DNA of 64,000 bases from Mycolicibacterium flavescens (GTDB lineage Bacteria > Actinomycetota > Actinomycetes > Mycobacteriales > Mycobacteriaceae). The position numbers were made by a program, and so were the translations under genes. The stretch is from positions 1-64,000 of the forward strand of contig NZ_MIHA01000026.1 of NCBI RefSeq assembly GCF_001722335.1, given 5' to 3'. The notes under the pieces are model-generated. The model was not told where the DNA came from. It searched no databases and worked only from the letters and a program-made list of their open reading frames with translations. Positions 50,780-60,293 of the stretch are shown piece after piece. Numbering within the stretch: position 1 is the first letter of the stretch; each line of letters starts with the position of its first letter.

Positions 50780-52299
50780 GCGCGGTGTCCTGCCGCCTCG
50801 AGGGCACAACCCAGTTCCGTCCGGTCGTCGAACGGCCGGGTCTGCCCGCGTGCCGTCTGCCCGGCCTCATGGCCCTTGCCAGCGACCAGCACGACGTCAC
50901 CGGCGCGGGCCCAGGTGACCGCGTGTTCGATCGCGGCGCGGCGGTCCCCGATCTCGACGGTCTCCCCCGGCCCGTCGGCCGCACCCGCGACGATCGCGGC
51001 CCGGATCGCGCCCGGATCCTCGTCGCGCGGGTTGTCGTCGGTGACCACGACCAGGTCGGCCAGTTCGGCGGCGACGCGGCCCATCGGTGCGCGCTTACCG
51101 GGATCCCGGTTGCCGCCCGCACCGAGCACCACCGCGATCCGGCCGTCGGTCTGGGCCCGCAGCGTCTCCAGCACCGCCTGCAGCGCGCCGGGTTTGTGCG
51201 CGTAGTCGACCAGCGCCAGAAACGGCTGCCCGCGCTCGACGGCCTCGAGCCGGCCGGGCACCGTCGCGGTGCGCAGCCCCGGCGCCGCCTGTTCCGGAGA
51301 CACCCCGACCGCGTCCAGCACCGCGGCCGCCAGCAGGCAGTTGGCCACGTTGTAGCGGCCCGGCAGACCGATCCGCAGCCCGTGGTGCACACCGGCCCGG
51401 TCGACGACCGTGAACTCCTGGGCGCCGCGCTCGACGGCGCGGACCTCGTCGACGCGCCAGTCGGCGTCGCGGCCCGTCGCGCTCACCGTCACCGGGGCCT
51501 CGGCCAGCCGCGCCATCTCGCGCCCGGCGTCGTCATCCACGCACACCACCGAAAGCTCGGCGCGCGTGGATGATTCGGGCCGGAACAGCCTCGCCTTGGC
51601 CTCGAAGTAGTCGCGCATCGTGGGATGGAAGTCCAGGTGGTCGCGGGACAGGTTGGTGAAACCGCCGACCGCGAACCGCACCCCGTCGACGCGGCCGAGG
51701 GACAGCGCGTGGCTGGACACCTCCATCACCACGGTGTCGACGCCCTGCTCGGCCATCGCGGCCAGCAGCGCCTGCAGGTCGGGGGCTTCGGGCGTGGTGA
51801 GCGCGCTGGTGTGGTCGCGTCCGTCGATGCGGATGCCGACGGTGCCGATCAGCCCGGCCACCCGGCCGGCCGCGCGCAGTCCCGCCTCGATGAGGTAGGT
51901 GGTGGTGGTCTTGCCCGAGGTGCCGGTCACCCCGATGACCCGCAACCGCTCGGAGGGGCGGCCGTACACGGTGGCCGCCACCTCCCCGAGGACCGTCCGC
52001 GGCGCCGGATGCACGAGCACCGGCACCGGAGCGTCGGCGCCGATGCGGGCCGACCCGTCCGGATCGGTGAGCACCGCGACCGCGCCGCGTTCCACCGCGG
52101 CGCGGGCGAACTCGGCGCCGTGGGCCGACGAACCCGGCAGCGCCGCGAACAGGTCGCCGGACCGCACATCCCGGTCCCGCAGCGTCACCCCGGTCACCCG
52201 GAGGTCAGGCGGTGCGACCCCACCGCCGGGCACCGCGCCGACCTGCTCGGCCAGCGCGGAAAGCGCGCTGCCGGCGGGATCTCGGGGTCGGCTGTTCAT
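50776..52299 (-). CDS. murE: UDP-N-acetylmuramoyl-L-alanyl-D-glutamate--2,6-diaminopimelate ligase
   Basis: A 507-residue Mur ligase adding meso-diaminopimelate. The P-loop is [15 protein letters not shown]. The specificity motif [14 protein letters not shown] contains DNPR, which selects diaminopimelate over lysine. Other family blocks are [19 protein letters not shown] and [15 protein letters not shown]. It begins 57 bases after pbpB's stop. In M. tuberculosis several genes, including a PE_PGRS, are inserted at this point; here murE and pbpB are neighbours. Confidence 0.97.
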   Translation of the reverse strand: MNSRPRDPAGSALSALAEQVGAVPGGGVAPPDLRVTGVTLRDRDVRSGDLFAALPGSSAHGAEFARAAVERGAVAVLTDPDGSARIGADAPVPVLVHPAPRTVLGEVAATVYGRPSERLRVIGVTGTSGKTTTTYLIEAGLRAAGRVAGLIGTVGIRIDGRDHTSALTTPEAPDLQALLAAMAEQGVDTVVMEVSSHALSLGRVDGVRFAVGGFTNLSRDHLDFHPTMRDYFEAKARLFRPESSTRAELSVVCVDDDAGREMARLAEAPVTVSATGRDADWRVDEVRAVERGAQEFTVVDRAGVHHGLRIGLPGRYNVANCLLAAAVLDAVGVSPEQAAPGLRTATVPGRLEAVERGQPFLALVDYAHKPGALQAVLETLRAQTDGRIAVVLGAGGNRDPGKRAPMGRVAAELADLVVVTDDNPRDEDPGAIRAAIVAGAADGPGETVEIGDRRAAIEHAVTWARAGDVVLVAGKGHEAGQTARGQTRPFDDRTELGCALEAAGHRA

Positions 52300-52356
52300 G
52301 GCGTTGACACAGTACCGGCCGGTGGGTCGCCGGCCGCTGGGCTGTCTGCCCGCGGG

Positions 52357-54291
52357 TCAGTCGGCCTGCAGCGTGAGCGGCGCGCCCGGATCGGCCGACA
52401 GCGGCACGTTTTCGCGCTGCAGCAGCCAGGCGCCGATGTTGTGGAACAGCGGCGCCACCGTGGTGCCCGGTTGTCCGTCGGCGGTGCGGTGCGGGTTGTC
52501 CATCATCACGGCGACGACGTAGCGCGGGTCGTCGGCGGGCAGGATCCCGGCGAACGAGATCCAGTAGACGTCGTCGTAGTAGCACCCGCAGCCCGGGTTG
52601 ATCTGCTGCGCGGTGCCGGTCTTGCCGGCCACCTGGTAGCCCTCGACCGCGGCCTGCGAGCCGGTGCCCTGCTGGATTCCGCGCGGGTCGCGCTGCGTGG
52701 TCGCGCGCAGCATCTGCCGCACGGTCTGCGCGGTCTGCGCGGAGACCACCGGAATGCCCTCGGGCCGTGGTTCGTCGGTACGGGTGCCGTCCGGGGCGAT
52801 CGTGGACTTCACCACGCGCGGCGGCACCCGCACGCCGTCGTTGGCGATGGCCTGATACATCCCGGCCAGCTGAAGCAGCGTCATCGAAAGACCCTGTCCG
52901 ATCGGCAGGTTGGCGAACGTACTGCCCGACCACTGGTCGATCGGCGGCACCAGCCCGGCGCTCTCGCCCGGCAGTCCGACGCCGGTGCGCTGGCCGAGGC
53001 CGAACTTGCGCAGCATGTCGTAGAACCGCTGCTCGCCGAGCCGCTGGGCCAGCATCAGCGTGCCCACGTTCGAGGACTTACCAAAGATGCCGGTGGTGGT
53101 GTACGGCATCGTGCCGTGCTCCCAGGCGTCGCGGACGGTGACGCCGCCCATGTGGATCGACCCGGGCACCTGCAGCACCTCGTCGGGCTGGGACAGCTTG
53201 TCCTCGATGACGGTCGCGGCGGTGACGATCTTGTTCACCGATCCCGGCTCATACGGTGAGGACACCGAAGGGTTGCCCAGTTCGCGGTGCTCCTGGCGGC
53301 CGATGTCCTGGCTCGGGTCGAACGTGTTGTCGTTCGCCATCGCCAGTACCTCACCGGTTTTCGCGTCCAGCACCACACCCGAGACGTTCTTGGCGCCGGA
53401 CAGGTTCTTGGCCTGTTGCACCTGCTGCTGGACGTAGAACTGGATGTCGTCGTCGATGGTGAGCATCACCGTCGAGCCGTCGACGGCGTCGTGGCGGTTG
53501 CGGTAGCTGCCGGGGATGACCACACCGTCGGAGCCGCGGTCGTAGGTGATCGAGCCGTCGGTGCCGGCCAGCACCGCGTCCATCGAGTCCTCGAGCCCGA
53601 GCAGGCCGTGGCCGTCCCAGTCGATCCCGCCGACGAGGTTGGCCGCCAGGGAACCGCCCGGGTACTGGCGCAGATCCTGGCGCTCGGAGCCGACTTCGGG
53701 GAACTTCTTGGTGATCGCGTCGGCGATGGCGGGGTCGACCGCGCGGGCGAGATAGACGAACGTCTCGTTGCTCTTGAGCTTCTTGAGCACCGACGCGGAG
53801 TCCGGTTTGTTGTTGAGCCGCGCGGCGACCTCGTCGGCGATGTCGCGCAGCCTGCGGTCGGGCGCGGGCGCCTCGGTCGTCTTGGCCCTGGCTTCCTCCA
53901 ACTGCTTGCGCACCTTGACCGGCTGGAAGGTCAGGGCCCGCGCCTCGATCGTGAACGCGAGCTTGTCGCTGTCGCGGTCGACGATCGATCCGCGGACCGC
54001 CTTGTCGACGTCGGTGACCTTGAGCTGGCTGGCCGCCTCCGCGCGCAGGCCCTCGGCACGCGGCACCTGCAGGTGGAACAGCTGACCGGCCGCGACGATC
54101 AGAACGAGGAAGATCGCGGCGTTGCCCACCCGGTGCCGGAACACGAACGACGCACTGCGCAAACCGGTGTCGGTCATCGGCGCGCGGGTGCGCCGGGACT
54201 TGGCCGCGTGCTCCTGGCCGGCCGCGGCGGTGGTCTTGCGCCCGGGGGCCGACGCGCCGCCGCCGCGACGTCCGCGCTCGGCGCGGCTCAT
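52357..54291 (-). CDS. pbpB: Septal transpeptidase PbpB (FtsI, class B PBP)
   Basis: A 644-residue class B penicillin-binding protein. The N-terminal tail of about 55 residues is Arg-rich and cytosolic, then one membrane helix spans about 55-72. The pedestal domain starts near VRGSIVDRDSDKLAF. Transpeptidase motifs are all present: SVNK (SxxK, in YEPGSVNK), SSN in GKSSNVGTL, and KTGT in VAGKTGTAQQ. It cross-links septal peptidoglycan with FtsW. The start overlaps the FtsL-like gene's stop by ATGA. Confidence 0.97.
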   Translation of the reverse strand: MSRAERGRRGGGASAPGRKTTAAAGQEHAAKSRRTRAPMTDTGLRSASFVFRHRVGNAAIFLVLIVAAGQLFHLQVPRAEGLRAEAASQLKVTDVDKAVRGSIVDRDSDKLAFTIEARALTFQPVKVRKQLEEARAKTTEAPAPDRRLRDIADEVAARLNNKPDSASVLKKLKSNETFVYLARAVDPAIADAITKKFPEVGSERQDLRQYPGGSLAANLVGGIDWDGHGLLGLEDSMDAVLAGTDGSITYDRGSDGVVIPGSYRNRHDAVDGSTVMLTIDDDIQFYVQQQVQQAKNLSGAKNVSGVVLDAKTGEVLAMANDNTFDPSQDIGRQEHRELGNPSVSSPYEPGSVNKIVTAATVIEDKLSQPDEVLQVPGSIHMGGVTVRDAWEHGTMPYTTTGIFGKSSNVGTLMLAQRLGEQRFYDMLRKFGLGQRTGVGLPGESAGLVPPIDQWSGSTFANLPIGQGLSMTLLQLAGMYQAIANDGVRVPPRVVKSTIAPDGTRTDEPRPEGIPVVSAQTAQTVRQMLRATTQRDPRGIQQGTGSQAAVEGYQVAGKTGTAQQINPGCGCYYDDVYWISFAGILPADDPRYVVAVMMDNPHRTADGQPGTTVAPLFHNIGAWLLQRENVPLSADPGAPLTLQAD

Positions 54292-55295
54292 GCGGCCGGG
54301 CCCGCCGGCGGCGTGACCACGGGAGCGGCCTGCTCGGCGCCCGGGGGCGGGCCGGGCAGCGCCTGCGGTGTCGGGATGTGCGGCGCGCCTGCGGCGTTCA
54401 GCGGGGCGGCGTCGAGTGCGCCGGGCGGCGGCGGCACGGCCCCCGGAACGGCGGGCTGTCCGGATACCGGATGGGGCACCTCGACACCCGGCGGAACCGC
54501 CAGCGGCGCAACGGCGCCGGGAGGCGCCTGCAGTCCGGGCAACCCGGCGGTGCGGTCGGGCACCCGCACGGGGACCTCGCGCGGTTCGACGACCCGCGGC
54601 GCCGGCGGCCCCGGTGGCGGCGGCGGTGCGATCTCCGGCAGCGGGGTGTTCAGCGGAGGCGGCGGGACCCCCTCGGCGGGTTTGGGTGTGCCGACGACGA
54701 CCCAGTTGCCCGCCGGATCCTGGACGAGGTGCGCGGTGTCGCGGGACGGGATCATGCCCAGTTCGCGGGCGGCCTCGGCCAGCGCGGGCGCGGCTTGCGC
54801 TTCGAGCACGTCGCGTTCGAGCGCTTCTTTCTGTTGCAGCAGTGCGCGATTCATCTCGCGGGCGTTACCGAGTTGGTAGGACCGTTCGGCGGCGTCGGTG
54901 GACAGCCACAGCGTGACGCCGAGGCCGAAGCCCAGCGATCCGATCACCAGCACGACGAACGGCACCCGGGCAACCAGCGCCCGCGGGTTCAACTCGATCG
55001 ACGACAGCCGGACCAGGATGCGTTCCCGCAGCGGCGGGCGGACAACTTTGGGCGCCTTGGCTTTCCGCGCCTTGGCCCGCGCCTTGGCCTGGCTGGCGTT
55101 CTTCGGCCTGCCGGGCGCGTCGGTGGGCCGCGGGATCGGGTTGGTCTGCGGCGCCGACCGCAGCGGCCGCTGCTCGCGCGCCGGCGCCCGGCGCGTGGGC
55201 GACTCCGCGGGCCGGCGGGCACCGTTGCGGGCGGAGCGGCGGCGGTCCTCGCCGCCACGCTTGGGCGCTTTGCGCTTGGTCTGCTCAGGCTTCAC
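54288..55295 (-). CDS. ftsL: FtsL-like proline-rich membrane protein (Rv2164c)
   Basis: A 335-residue bitopic protein. Its basic N-terminal cytosolic region is about 107 residues long (many K/R/A), with one membrane helix at about 108-131. A coiled coil at about 138-180 ([21 protein letters not shown]) is followed by the RELGM motif. This coiled coil and its place between rsmH and pbpB identify it as FtsL, which bridges FtsQ/FtsB to PbpB. The last 130 residues are very Pro/Ala/Gly-rich and unlike classical FtsL (about 100 residues). The GTG at 55293-55295 lies 11 bases inside the end of rsmH. Confidence 0.8.
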   Translation of the reverse strand: MKPEQTKRKAPKRGGEDRRRSARNGARRPAESPTRRAPAREQRPLRSAPQTNPIPRPTDAPGRPKNASQAKARAKARKAKAPKVVRPPLRERILVRLSSIELNPRALVARVPFVVLVIGSLGFGLGVTLWLSTDAAERSYQLGNAREMNRALLQQKEALERDVLEAQAAPALAEAARELGMIPSRDTAHLVQDPAGNWVVVGTPKPAEGVPPPPLNTPLPEIAPPPPPGPPAPRVVEPREVPVRVPDRTAGLPGLQAPPGAVAPLAVPPGVEVPHPVSGQPAVPGAVPPPPGALDAAPLNAAGAPHIPTPQALPGPPPGAEQAAPVVTPPAGPAA

Positions 55296-56403
55296 GGCCG
55301 TCCCCCACCTTCTCCAGTGCTCGTAGCCGCACGGGCGCGCTACGCGGGTTCTGTTCGATCTCCTCGGGAGTCGCGCGCTCGGCGCCACGGGTGAGAGCAA
55401 CGAACTCCGGTCCGTGACCGGGCAATTCGACCGGCAGGCCCTCCGGTGTCCGGGAGGCGGTCGCCGCGGCGAAGGTGGTCTTGACGATGCGGTCTTCCAG
55501 CGACTGGTAGGCCATCACGACGATGCGCCCGCCCGGCGCGAGGGCGCCCATCGCGGCGGGCAGCGCGTCGCGCAGCGAATCCAACTCGGCGTTGACCGCG
55601 ATCCGCAGCGCCTGGAAGGTGCGCTTGGCCGGATGCCCGCCGGTGCGTCGGGCCGGCGCCGGGATCGCGGCGTACAGCAACTCGACGAGTTCGGCGGTGG
55701 TGCGAAACGGTGCGCGGGCGCGCCGCTTGACGATCTGCGCGGCGATGCGCGACGCGAACCGTTCCTCGCCGAACTCGCGCAGCAGCCGGGTGATGTCCTT
55801 CTGCTCGTAAGTGTTGAGGATCTCGGCGGCGGTCAGCGTGGCGTCCGGATCCATCCGCATGTCCAGCGGGGCGTCGGAGGCGTACGAGAAGCCGCGCTCG
55901 ACGCGGTCGAGCTGCATCGACGAGACCCCGAGATCGAACAGCACGCCGTGGACGGGTCCGGTCAGCGCGTGCGCGATGCCGTCGTAGCGGGTGCGCACCA
56001 GCGTGACCCGCTCACCGAAGCGGGCCAGCCGCTCGCCGGCGATGCGCTGGGCGTCGGGGTCGCGGTCCAGGCCGACCAGCTGCAGCTCCGGGAAATCGGT
56101 CAGGAAACGTTCGGCGTGGCCGCCCGCGCCGAGCGTCGCGTCGACCAGGACGGCGCCATCGCCGGTCGGCGACCGGCGGGTCAGTGCAGGGGTGAGCAGT
56201 TCCACGCAGCGGTCCAGCAGGACGGGGATGTGTCCGTAGCTCATGTCGCCGGCCTCCCGGCTCGGGGTTTCTCCGCTCCGCGCCCCTGCATCGTGGTCCC
56301 TGTCCGAGAGCGCGGACCTGGCGTCGGGGAAGTACGCCAGGGCCGGTTCGGGCAGAGGCCGCGATGCACGGGCCGGATCAGATGATGTCGTGCAGAGCTT
56401 CAT
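55285..56403 (-). CDS. rsmH: 16S rRNA (cytosine1402-N4)-methyltransferase
   Basis: A Rossmann methyltransferase acting on 16S rRNA C1402. The SAM loop is [16 protein letters not shown]; further family blocks are [33 protein letters not shown] and [13 protein letters not shown]. From the start used it is 372 residues, with a 53-residue N-terminal extension ([17 protein letters not shown]) that resembles the N-terminus recalled for Rv2165c. This start lies 26 bases inside mraZ. An internal ATG at 56242-56244 has a perfect GGGAGG site at 8 bases and gives the typical 319 residues. Either or both may be used. Confidence 0.93.
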   Translation of the reverse strand: MKLCTTSSDPARASRPLPEPALAYFPDARSALSDRDHDAGARSGETPSREAGDMSYGHIPVLLDRCVELLTPALTRRSPTGDGAVLVDATLGAGGHAERFLTDFPELQLVGLDRDPDAQRIAGERLARFGERVTLVRTRYDGIAHALTGPVHGVLFDLGVSSMQLDRVERGFSYASDAPLDMRMDPDATLTAAEILNTYEQKDITRLLREFGEERFASRIAAQIVKRRARAPFRTTAELVELLYAAIPAPARRTGGHPAKRTFQALRIAVNAELDSLRDALPAAMGALAPGGRIVVMAYQSLEDRIVKTTFAAATASRTPEGLPVELPGHGPEFVALTRGAERATPEEIEQNPRSAPVRLRALEKVGDGREA

Positions 56404-56809
56404 TGGTGGCCGCGGAGAAGTCTTCTTCGTGGGTCTGCTGGTACTCCTGCCATGCCGCCGAGTCCCAGATCTCCAGGTAGTCGACCGAGCCGATCACCAC
56501 GCAGTCCTTGGACAGGTTGGCGTAGCGGCGGTGGTCGGCCGACAGGGTGATCCGGCCTTGTGCGTCGGGGTGCTGTTCATCGGTGGCAGCGGCGAGGTTG
56601 CGCAGGAACGCGCGGGCTTCCGGATTGCTCCGCGAGGCCTGCGACGCCCGTCGTGCCAGCTTCTCGAACTCCGCGCGCGGATAGACGGCGAGGCTGTGGT
56701 CTTGGCTCTTGGTGACCATCAATCCTCCTGCCAGCGCGTCGCGGAACTTGGCGGGCAGTGTGAGCCGCCCCTTGTCGTCGAGCTTCGGCGTGTAGGTGCC
56801 GAGAAACAT
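56378..56809 (-). CDS. mraZ: Transcriptional regulator MraZ
   Basis: A 143-residue protein with two AbrB-like DNA-binding repeats: [23 protein letters not shown] at the N-terminus and [19 protein letters not shown] around 85-103. MraZ binds TGGGN-type direct repeats at its own promoter and represses the dcw cluster in several bacteria. It has GGAGGG just before the ATG. It is the first gene of the mraZ-rsmH-ftsL-pbpB-mur run. Confidence 0.96.
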   Translation of the reverse strand: MFLGTYTPKLDDKGRLTLPAKFRDALAGGLMVTKSQDHSLAVYPRAEFEKLARRASQASRSNPEARAFLRNLAAATDEQHPDAQGRITLSADHRRYANLSKDCVVIGSVDYLEIWDSAAWQEYQQTHEEDFSAATNEALHDII

Positions 56810-56856
56810 CTCGCCCTCCTGCGCCGCCGTCCGGAGCCCCGGTCCGCTCCGTTGTC

Positions 56857-56882
56857 CGCCACTTTACCCCACAATCCCCCAC
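56857..56882 (-). promoter_or_regulatory. MraZ binding boxes overlapping the mraZ -10 element
   Basis: On the minus strand three boxes follow at a strict 10-base period: GTGGGG (56882-56877), GTGGGG (56872-56867) and GTGGCG (56862-56857), each separated by four bases. The -10-like TAAAGT (56866-56861) lies between the second and third. This fits autorepression by MraZ. The surrounding 318-base gap (56810-57127) also has scattered TGGGG words at 56912-56936, a forward pair at 57021-57035 and a terminator at 57085-57114; no gene is seen. Confidence 0.75.
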
Positions 56883-57020
56883 TTTCTGCCATTTGATAGC
56901 AACGTTTCCCTCCCACGACCCCACAATCCACCCCAAACGCCCACATCGAGCCTGCTCAACCACCTGGAATCGGTGCCCGGGACACCACAAATCAGCAGCT
57001 CAACCGCTTGTGAGCAGCAG

Positions 57021-57035
57021 TGGGGCGAAGTGGGG
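57021..57035 (+). promoter_or_regulatory. Distal pair of TGGGG boxes, 10-base period
   Basis: TGGGG-cgaag-TGGGG has the same 10-base period as the boxes at the mraZ promoter but points the other way and lies about 140 bases farther upstream. It may be a second MraZ contact or chance. Confidence 0.3.
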
Positions 57036-57084
57036 CGTGCGACACACCAGAACCACCGAGAAGGCGCGTGCGCGCGACACAGAA

Positions 57085-57114
57085 AAGGGGCAGCCCGCGT
57101 GCGGGCTACCCCTT
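57085..57114 (-). terminator. Intrinsic terminator of the DUF3040 gene
   Basis: Read on the minus strand AAGGGG-ta-GCCCGC-ac-GCGGGC-tg-CCCCTT forms two stacked 6-bp helices with a 2x2 internal loop, followed by TTCTGTG so that TTTT lies at the base. It begins 13 bases after the stop codon. This is the best terminator hairpin in the window and insulates mraZ from the gene behind it. Confidence 0.75.
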
Positions 57115-57127
57115 GGGTCGGCTGCTG

Positions 57128-57532
57128 CTACTCGTCGAAACGCCGACGGAAGCGGTCCTCCATGCGGCTGGTGAACGAACCGGTGCCGCCCTTGGCCCGC
57201 TTCGGGCGCGGGGCACCGGGTTCGACCGGCGACCGGTCACGTCCGCCGGCCACCCGCGGGCCGGTGATCGCGAACACCACCCCGCCGAACATCACGATGA
57301 AACCGATCACCGACAGGACCGGGAAGCCACTGATCTGCGTGGCCGGGAACGCGACGCCGGACACCAGCAGAGCCAGACCGATGACGAACAGCGCGGCGCC
57401 CTGGATGCGGCGCCTGGTCGACGGGGCGCGCAGCGTTCCACCGCGGACACTCGAGGCGAACTTCGGGTCCTCGGCGTAGAGCGCGCTCTCGATCTGGTCG
57501 AGCATGCGCTGCTCATGATCGGAGAGTGGCAT
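57128..57532 (-). CDS. DUF3040 membrane protein (Rv2169c-like)
   Basis: A 134-residue protein. The N-terminal motif MPLSDHEQRMLDQIESALYAEDPKFASSV is the DUF3040 signature. Two membrane helices (about 44-63 and 69-88) follow, then a basic cytosolic tail. The function is unknown, but it regularly lies next to mraZ in actinobacteria. The ATG at 57530-57532 gives exactly the 134 residues of Rv2169c; it has GGGAGGGACG just upstream. Confidence 0.88.
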   Translation of the reverse strand: MPLSDHEQRMLDQIESALYAEDPKFASSVRGGTLRAPSTRRRIQGAALFVIGLALLVSGVAFPATQISGFPVLSVIGFIVMFGGVVFAITGPRVAGGRDRSPVEPGAPRPKRAKGGTGSFTSRMEDRFRRRFDE

Positions 57533-57753
57533 TCGTCCCTCCCTCGGAACCCTGGGCCGATTCGGCCGACTCAAAAGACAACTCGCCGTGTACTCGCCTT
57601 AACGAGCACCTAACAGTCATGATACGAGGTCAATCTGAGCCGTACCACCTTGTTCGACCGTCGATTGTATGACGTGCACCGCCGGTCGCGGTTCTCAGGC
57701 ACGCCCGCCCGATAATGGGGGACGACACCGCCCGACACGCGGAAAGGCAGAAG

Positions 57754-58374
57754 TTGGCGACATATCTGGTCGATCTGTCGCCGAGCGATATGCAGCGCCG
57801 GCTCGGTGACGCCCTTTCGGTCTACGTCGACGCCATGCGTTATCCGCGCGGCACCGAGGACCAGCGGGCGTCGATGTGGCTCGAACACACCCGCCGGCCG
57901 GGATGGAAGGCGGTCGCGGCGGTCCAGCTCGGGGACGCCGACAATGGCCTCCACGACGGTGCCCAGCGCTCGCTGACCGAGGCCGAGCTGGCCACCGCCT
58001 CCATGCTCGGCGTCGCGTACGGCTACTGCGGGGCGCCCGACCAGTGGTGGCAGCAGCAGGTGGTCTCCGGGCTGCAGCGCAGCGGCGCCGACCGCATGCG
58101 CATCGCGGAGCTGATGAGCAGCTACTTCGAACTCACCGAACTGCACATCCACCCGCGCGCGCAGGGCCGCGGCCTCGGCGAGGCGCTGACCCGCCGGTTG
58201 CTGGCCGGCCGCGCCGAGGCCTACGTGCTGCTGTCGACACCGGAGATCAGCGGCGAGGCGAACCGGGCGTGGCGGCTCTACCGCAGGCTGGGCTTCACCG
58301 ACGTCATCCGCGGCTACCGCTTCGTCGGCGATCCGCGTCCGTTCGCCATCCTCGGCAGGACTCTGCCGCTGTGA
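57754..58374 (+). CDS. GNAT family N-acetyltransferase (Rv2170-like)
   Basis: A 206-residue acetyltransferase. The acetyl-CoA motif A is HPRAQGRGLGEALTRRLL near residues 131-148, with the Q/RxxGxG/A pattern. Motif B is the WRLYRRLGFTDV segment near 170-181. The TTG start at 57754-57756 follows GGAAAGG and gives the same length as Rv2170 (206), a lysine acetyltransferase reported to act on isocitrate lyase; a same-target role here is inference. Its start is divergent from the DUF3040 gene. Confidence 0.87.
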   Translation: MATYLVDLSPSDMQRRLGDALSVYVDAMRYPRGTEDQRASMWLEHTRRPGWKAVAAVQLGDADNGLHDGAQRSLTEAELATASMLGVAYGYCGAPDQWWQQQVVSGLQRSGADRMRIAELMSSYFELTELHIHPRAQGRGLGEALTRRLLAGRAEAYVLLSTPEISGEANRAWRLYRRLGFTDVIRGYRFVGDPRPFAILGRTLPL

Positions 58375-58400
58375 GGTGAGCGATCTGGCACGATGACCAC

Positions 58401-59096
58401 GTGCCGGCCCGCTCCCGCCGCAGCCGAACCCGGTTGCTCGCGCTCGTCCTGCTGATGCTCGTCGTCCTGCCGACCGCGGTCGGCTGCGTCCGGGTGCGGG
58501 CGTCGCTGACCGTCAGCCCCGACGACCGGGTGTCCGGTCAGATCGTCGCCGCGGCCAAACCCCGCGACGCCGACGACAAGGGCCCGCAGCTGCTCAACAA
58601 CCTGACCTTCGCCAACAAGGTGGCGGTCTCCGAGTACAGCCGCGACGACTATGTCGGCTCGCAGGCGGTGTTCTCCGACCTGACCTTCGCCGAGCTTCCG
58701 CAGCTGGCCAACATGAACCGCGACGCCGCCGGGGTGGACATCTCGCTGCGCCGGGCCGGCGATCTGGTCATCCTCGAGGGCCGTGTCGACCTCACCTCGC
58801 TCAGCGACTCCGAGGCCGACGTCTCGCTCACGGTGTCCTTCCCCGGCGAGGTCACCTCGACCAACGGCGACCAGGTCTCGGCCGAGATCGTCGAATGGAA
58901 GCTGCGCCCCGGCGTGGTGAGCACCATGAACGCCCAAGCCCGCTACACCGACCCCAGCGCGCGGTCGTTCACCGGAGCGGCGATCTGGCTGGGGCTCGGC
59001 TCGTTCGTGGTGGCCGGCATCATCGGCACGCTGGCCTATATGACCCGAGACCAGTCACCGCGCCCCGGCCGCGACGACAGCACGATCAGAGGTTGA
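58401..59096 (+). CDS. lppM: Lipoprotein LppM
   Basis: A 231-residue lipoprotein with a lipobox TAVGC (Cys about 29) after an Arg-rich n-region, a beta-rich domain (VRVRASLTVSPDDRVSGQIVAAAKP; AVFSDLTFAELPQLANMN), and a C-terminal membrane helix (about 194-214) before a short charged tail. The orthologue is Rv2171, a mycobacterial envelope protein implicated in phagosome interaction in pathogens. The GTG start is 26 bases after the GNAT gene, so cotranscription is likely. Confidence 0.93.
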   Translation: MPARSRRSRTRLLALVLLMLVVLPTAVGCVRVRASLTVSPDDRVSGQIVAAAKPRDADDKGPQLLNNLTFANKVAVSEYSRDDYVGSQAVFSDLTFAELPQLANMNRDAAGVDISLRRAGDLVILEGRVDLTSLSDSEADVSLTVSFPGEVTSTNGDQVSAEIVEWKLRPGVVSTMNAQARYTDPSARSFTGAAIWLGLGSFVVAGIIGTLAYMTRDQSPRPGRDDSTIRG

Positions 59097-59116
59097 CCCG
59101 CCCGGGGCCGTCCTGA

Positions 59117-60289
<1,173 letters not shown>

Positions 60290-60293
60290 CGGC

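Noticed and set aside
57533..57753. Start of the GNAT at 57715
   Set aside because: An ATG there would add 13 codons (MGDDTARHAERQK) without a ribosome binding site; the TTG at 57754 has GGAAAGG and gives the length of Rv2170.
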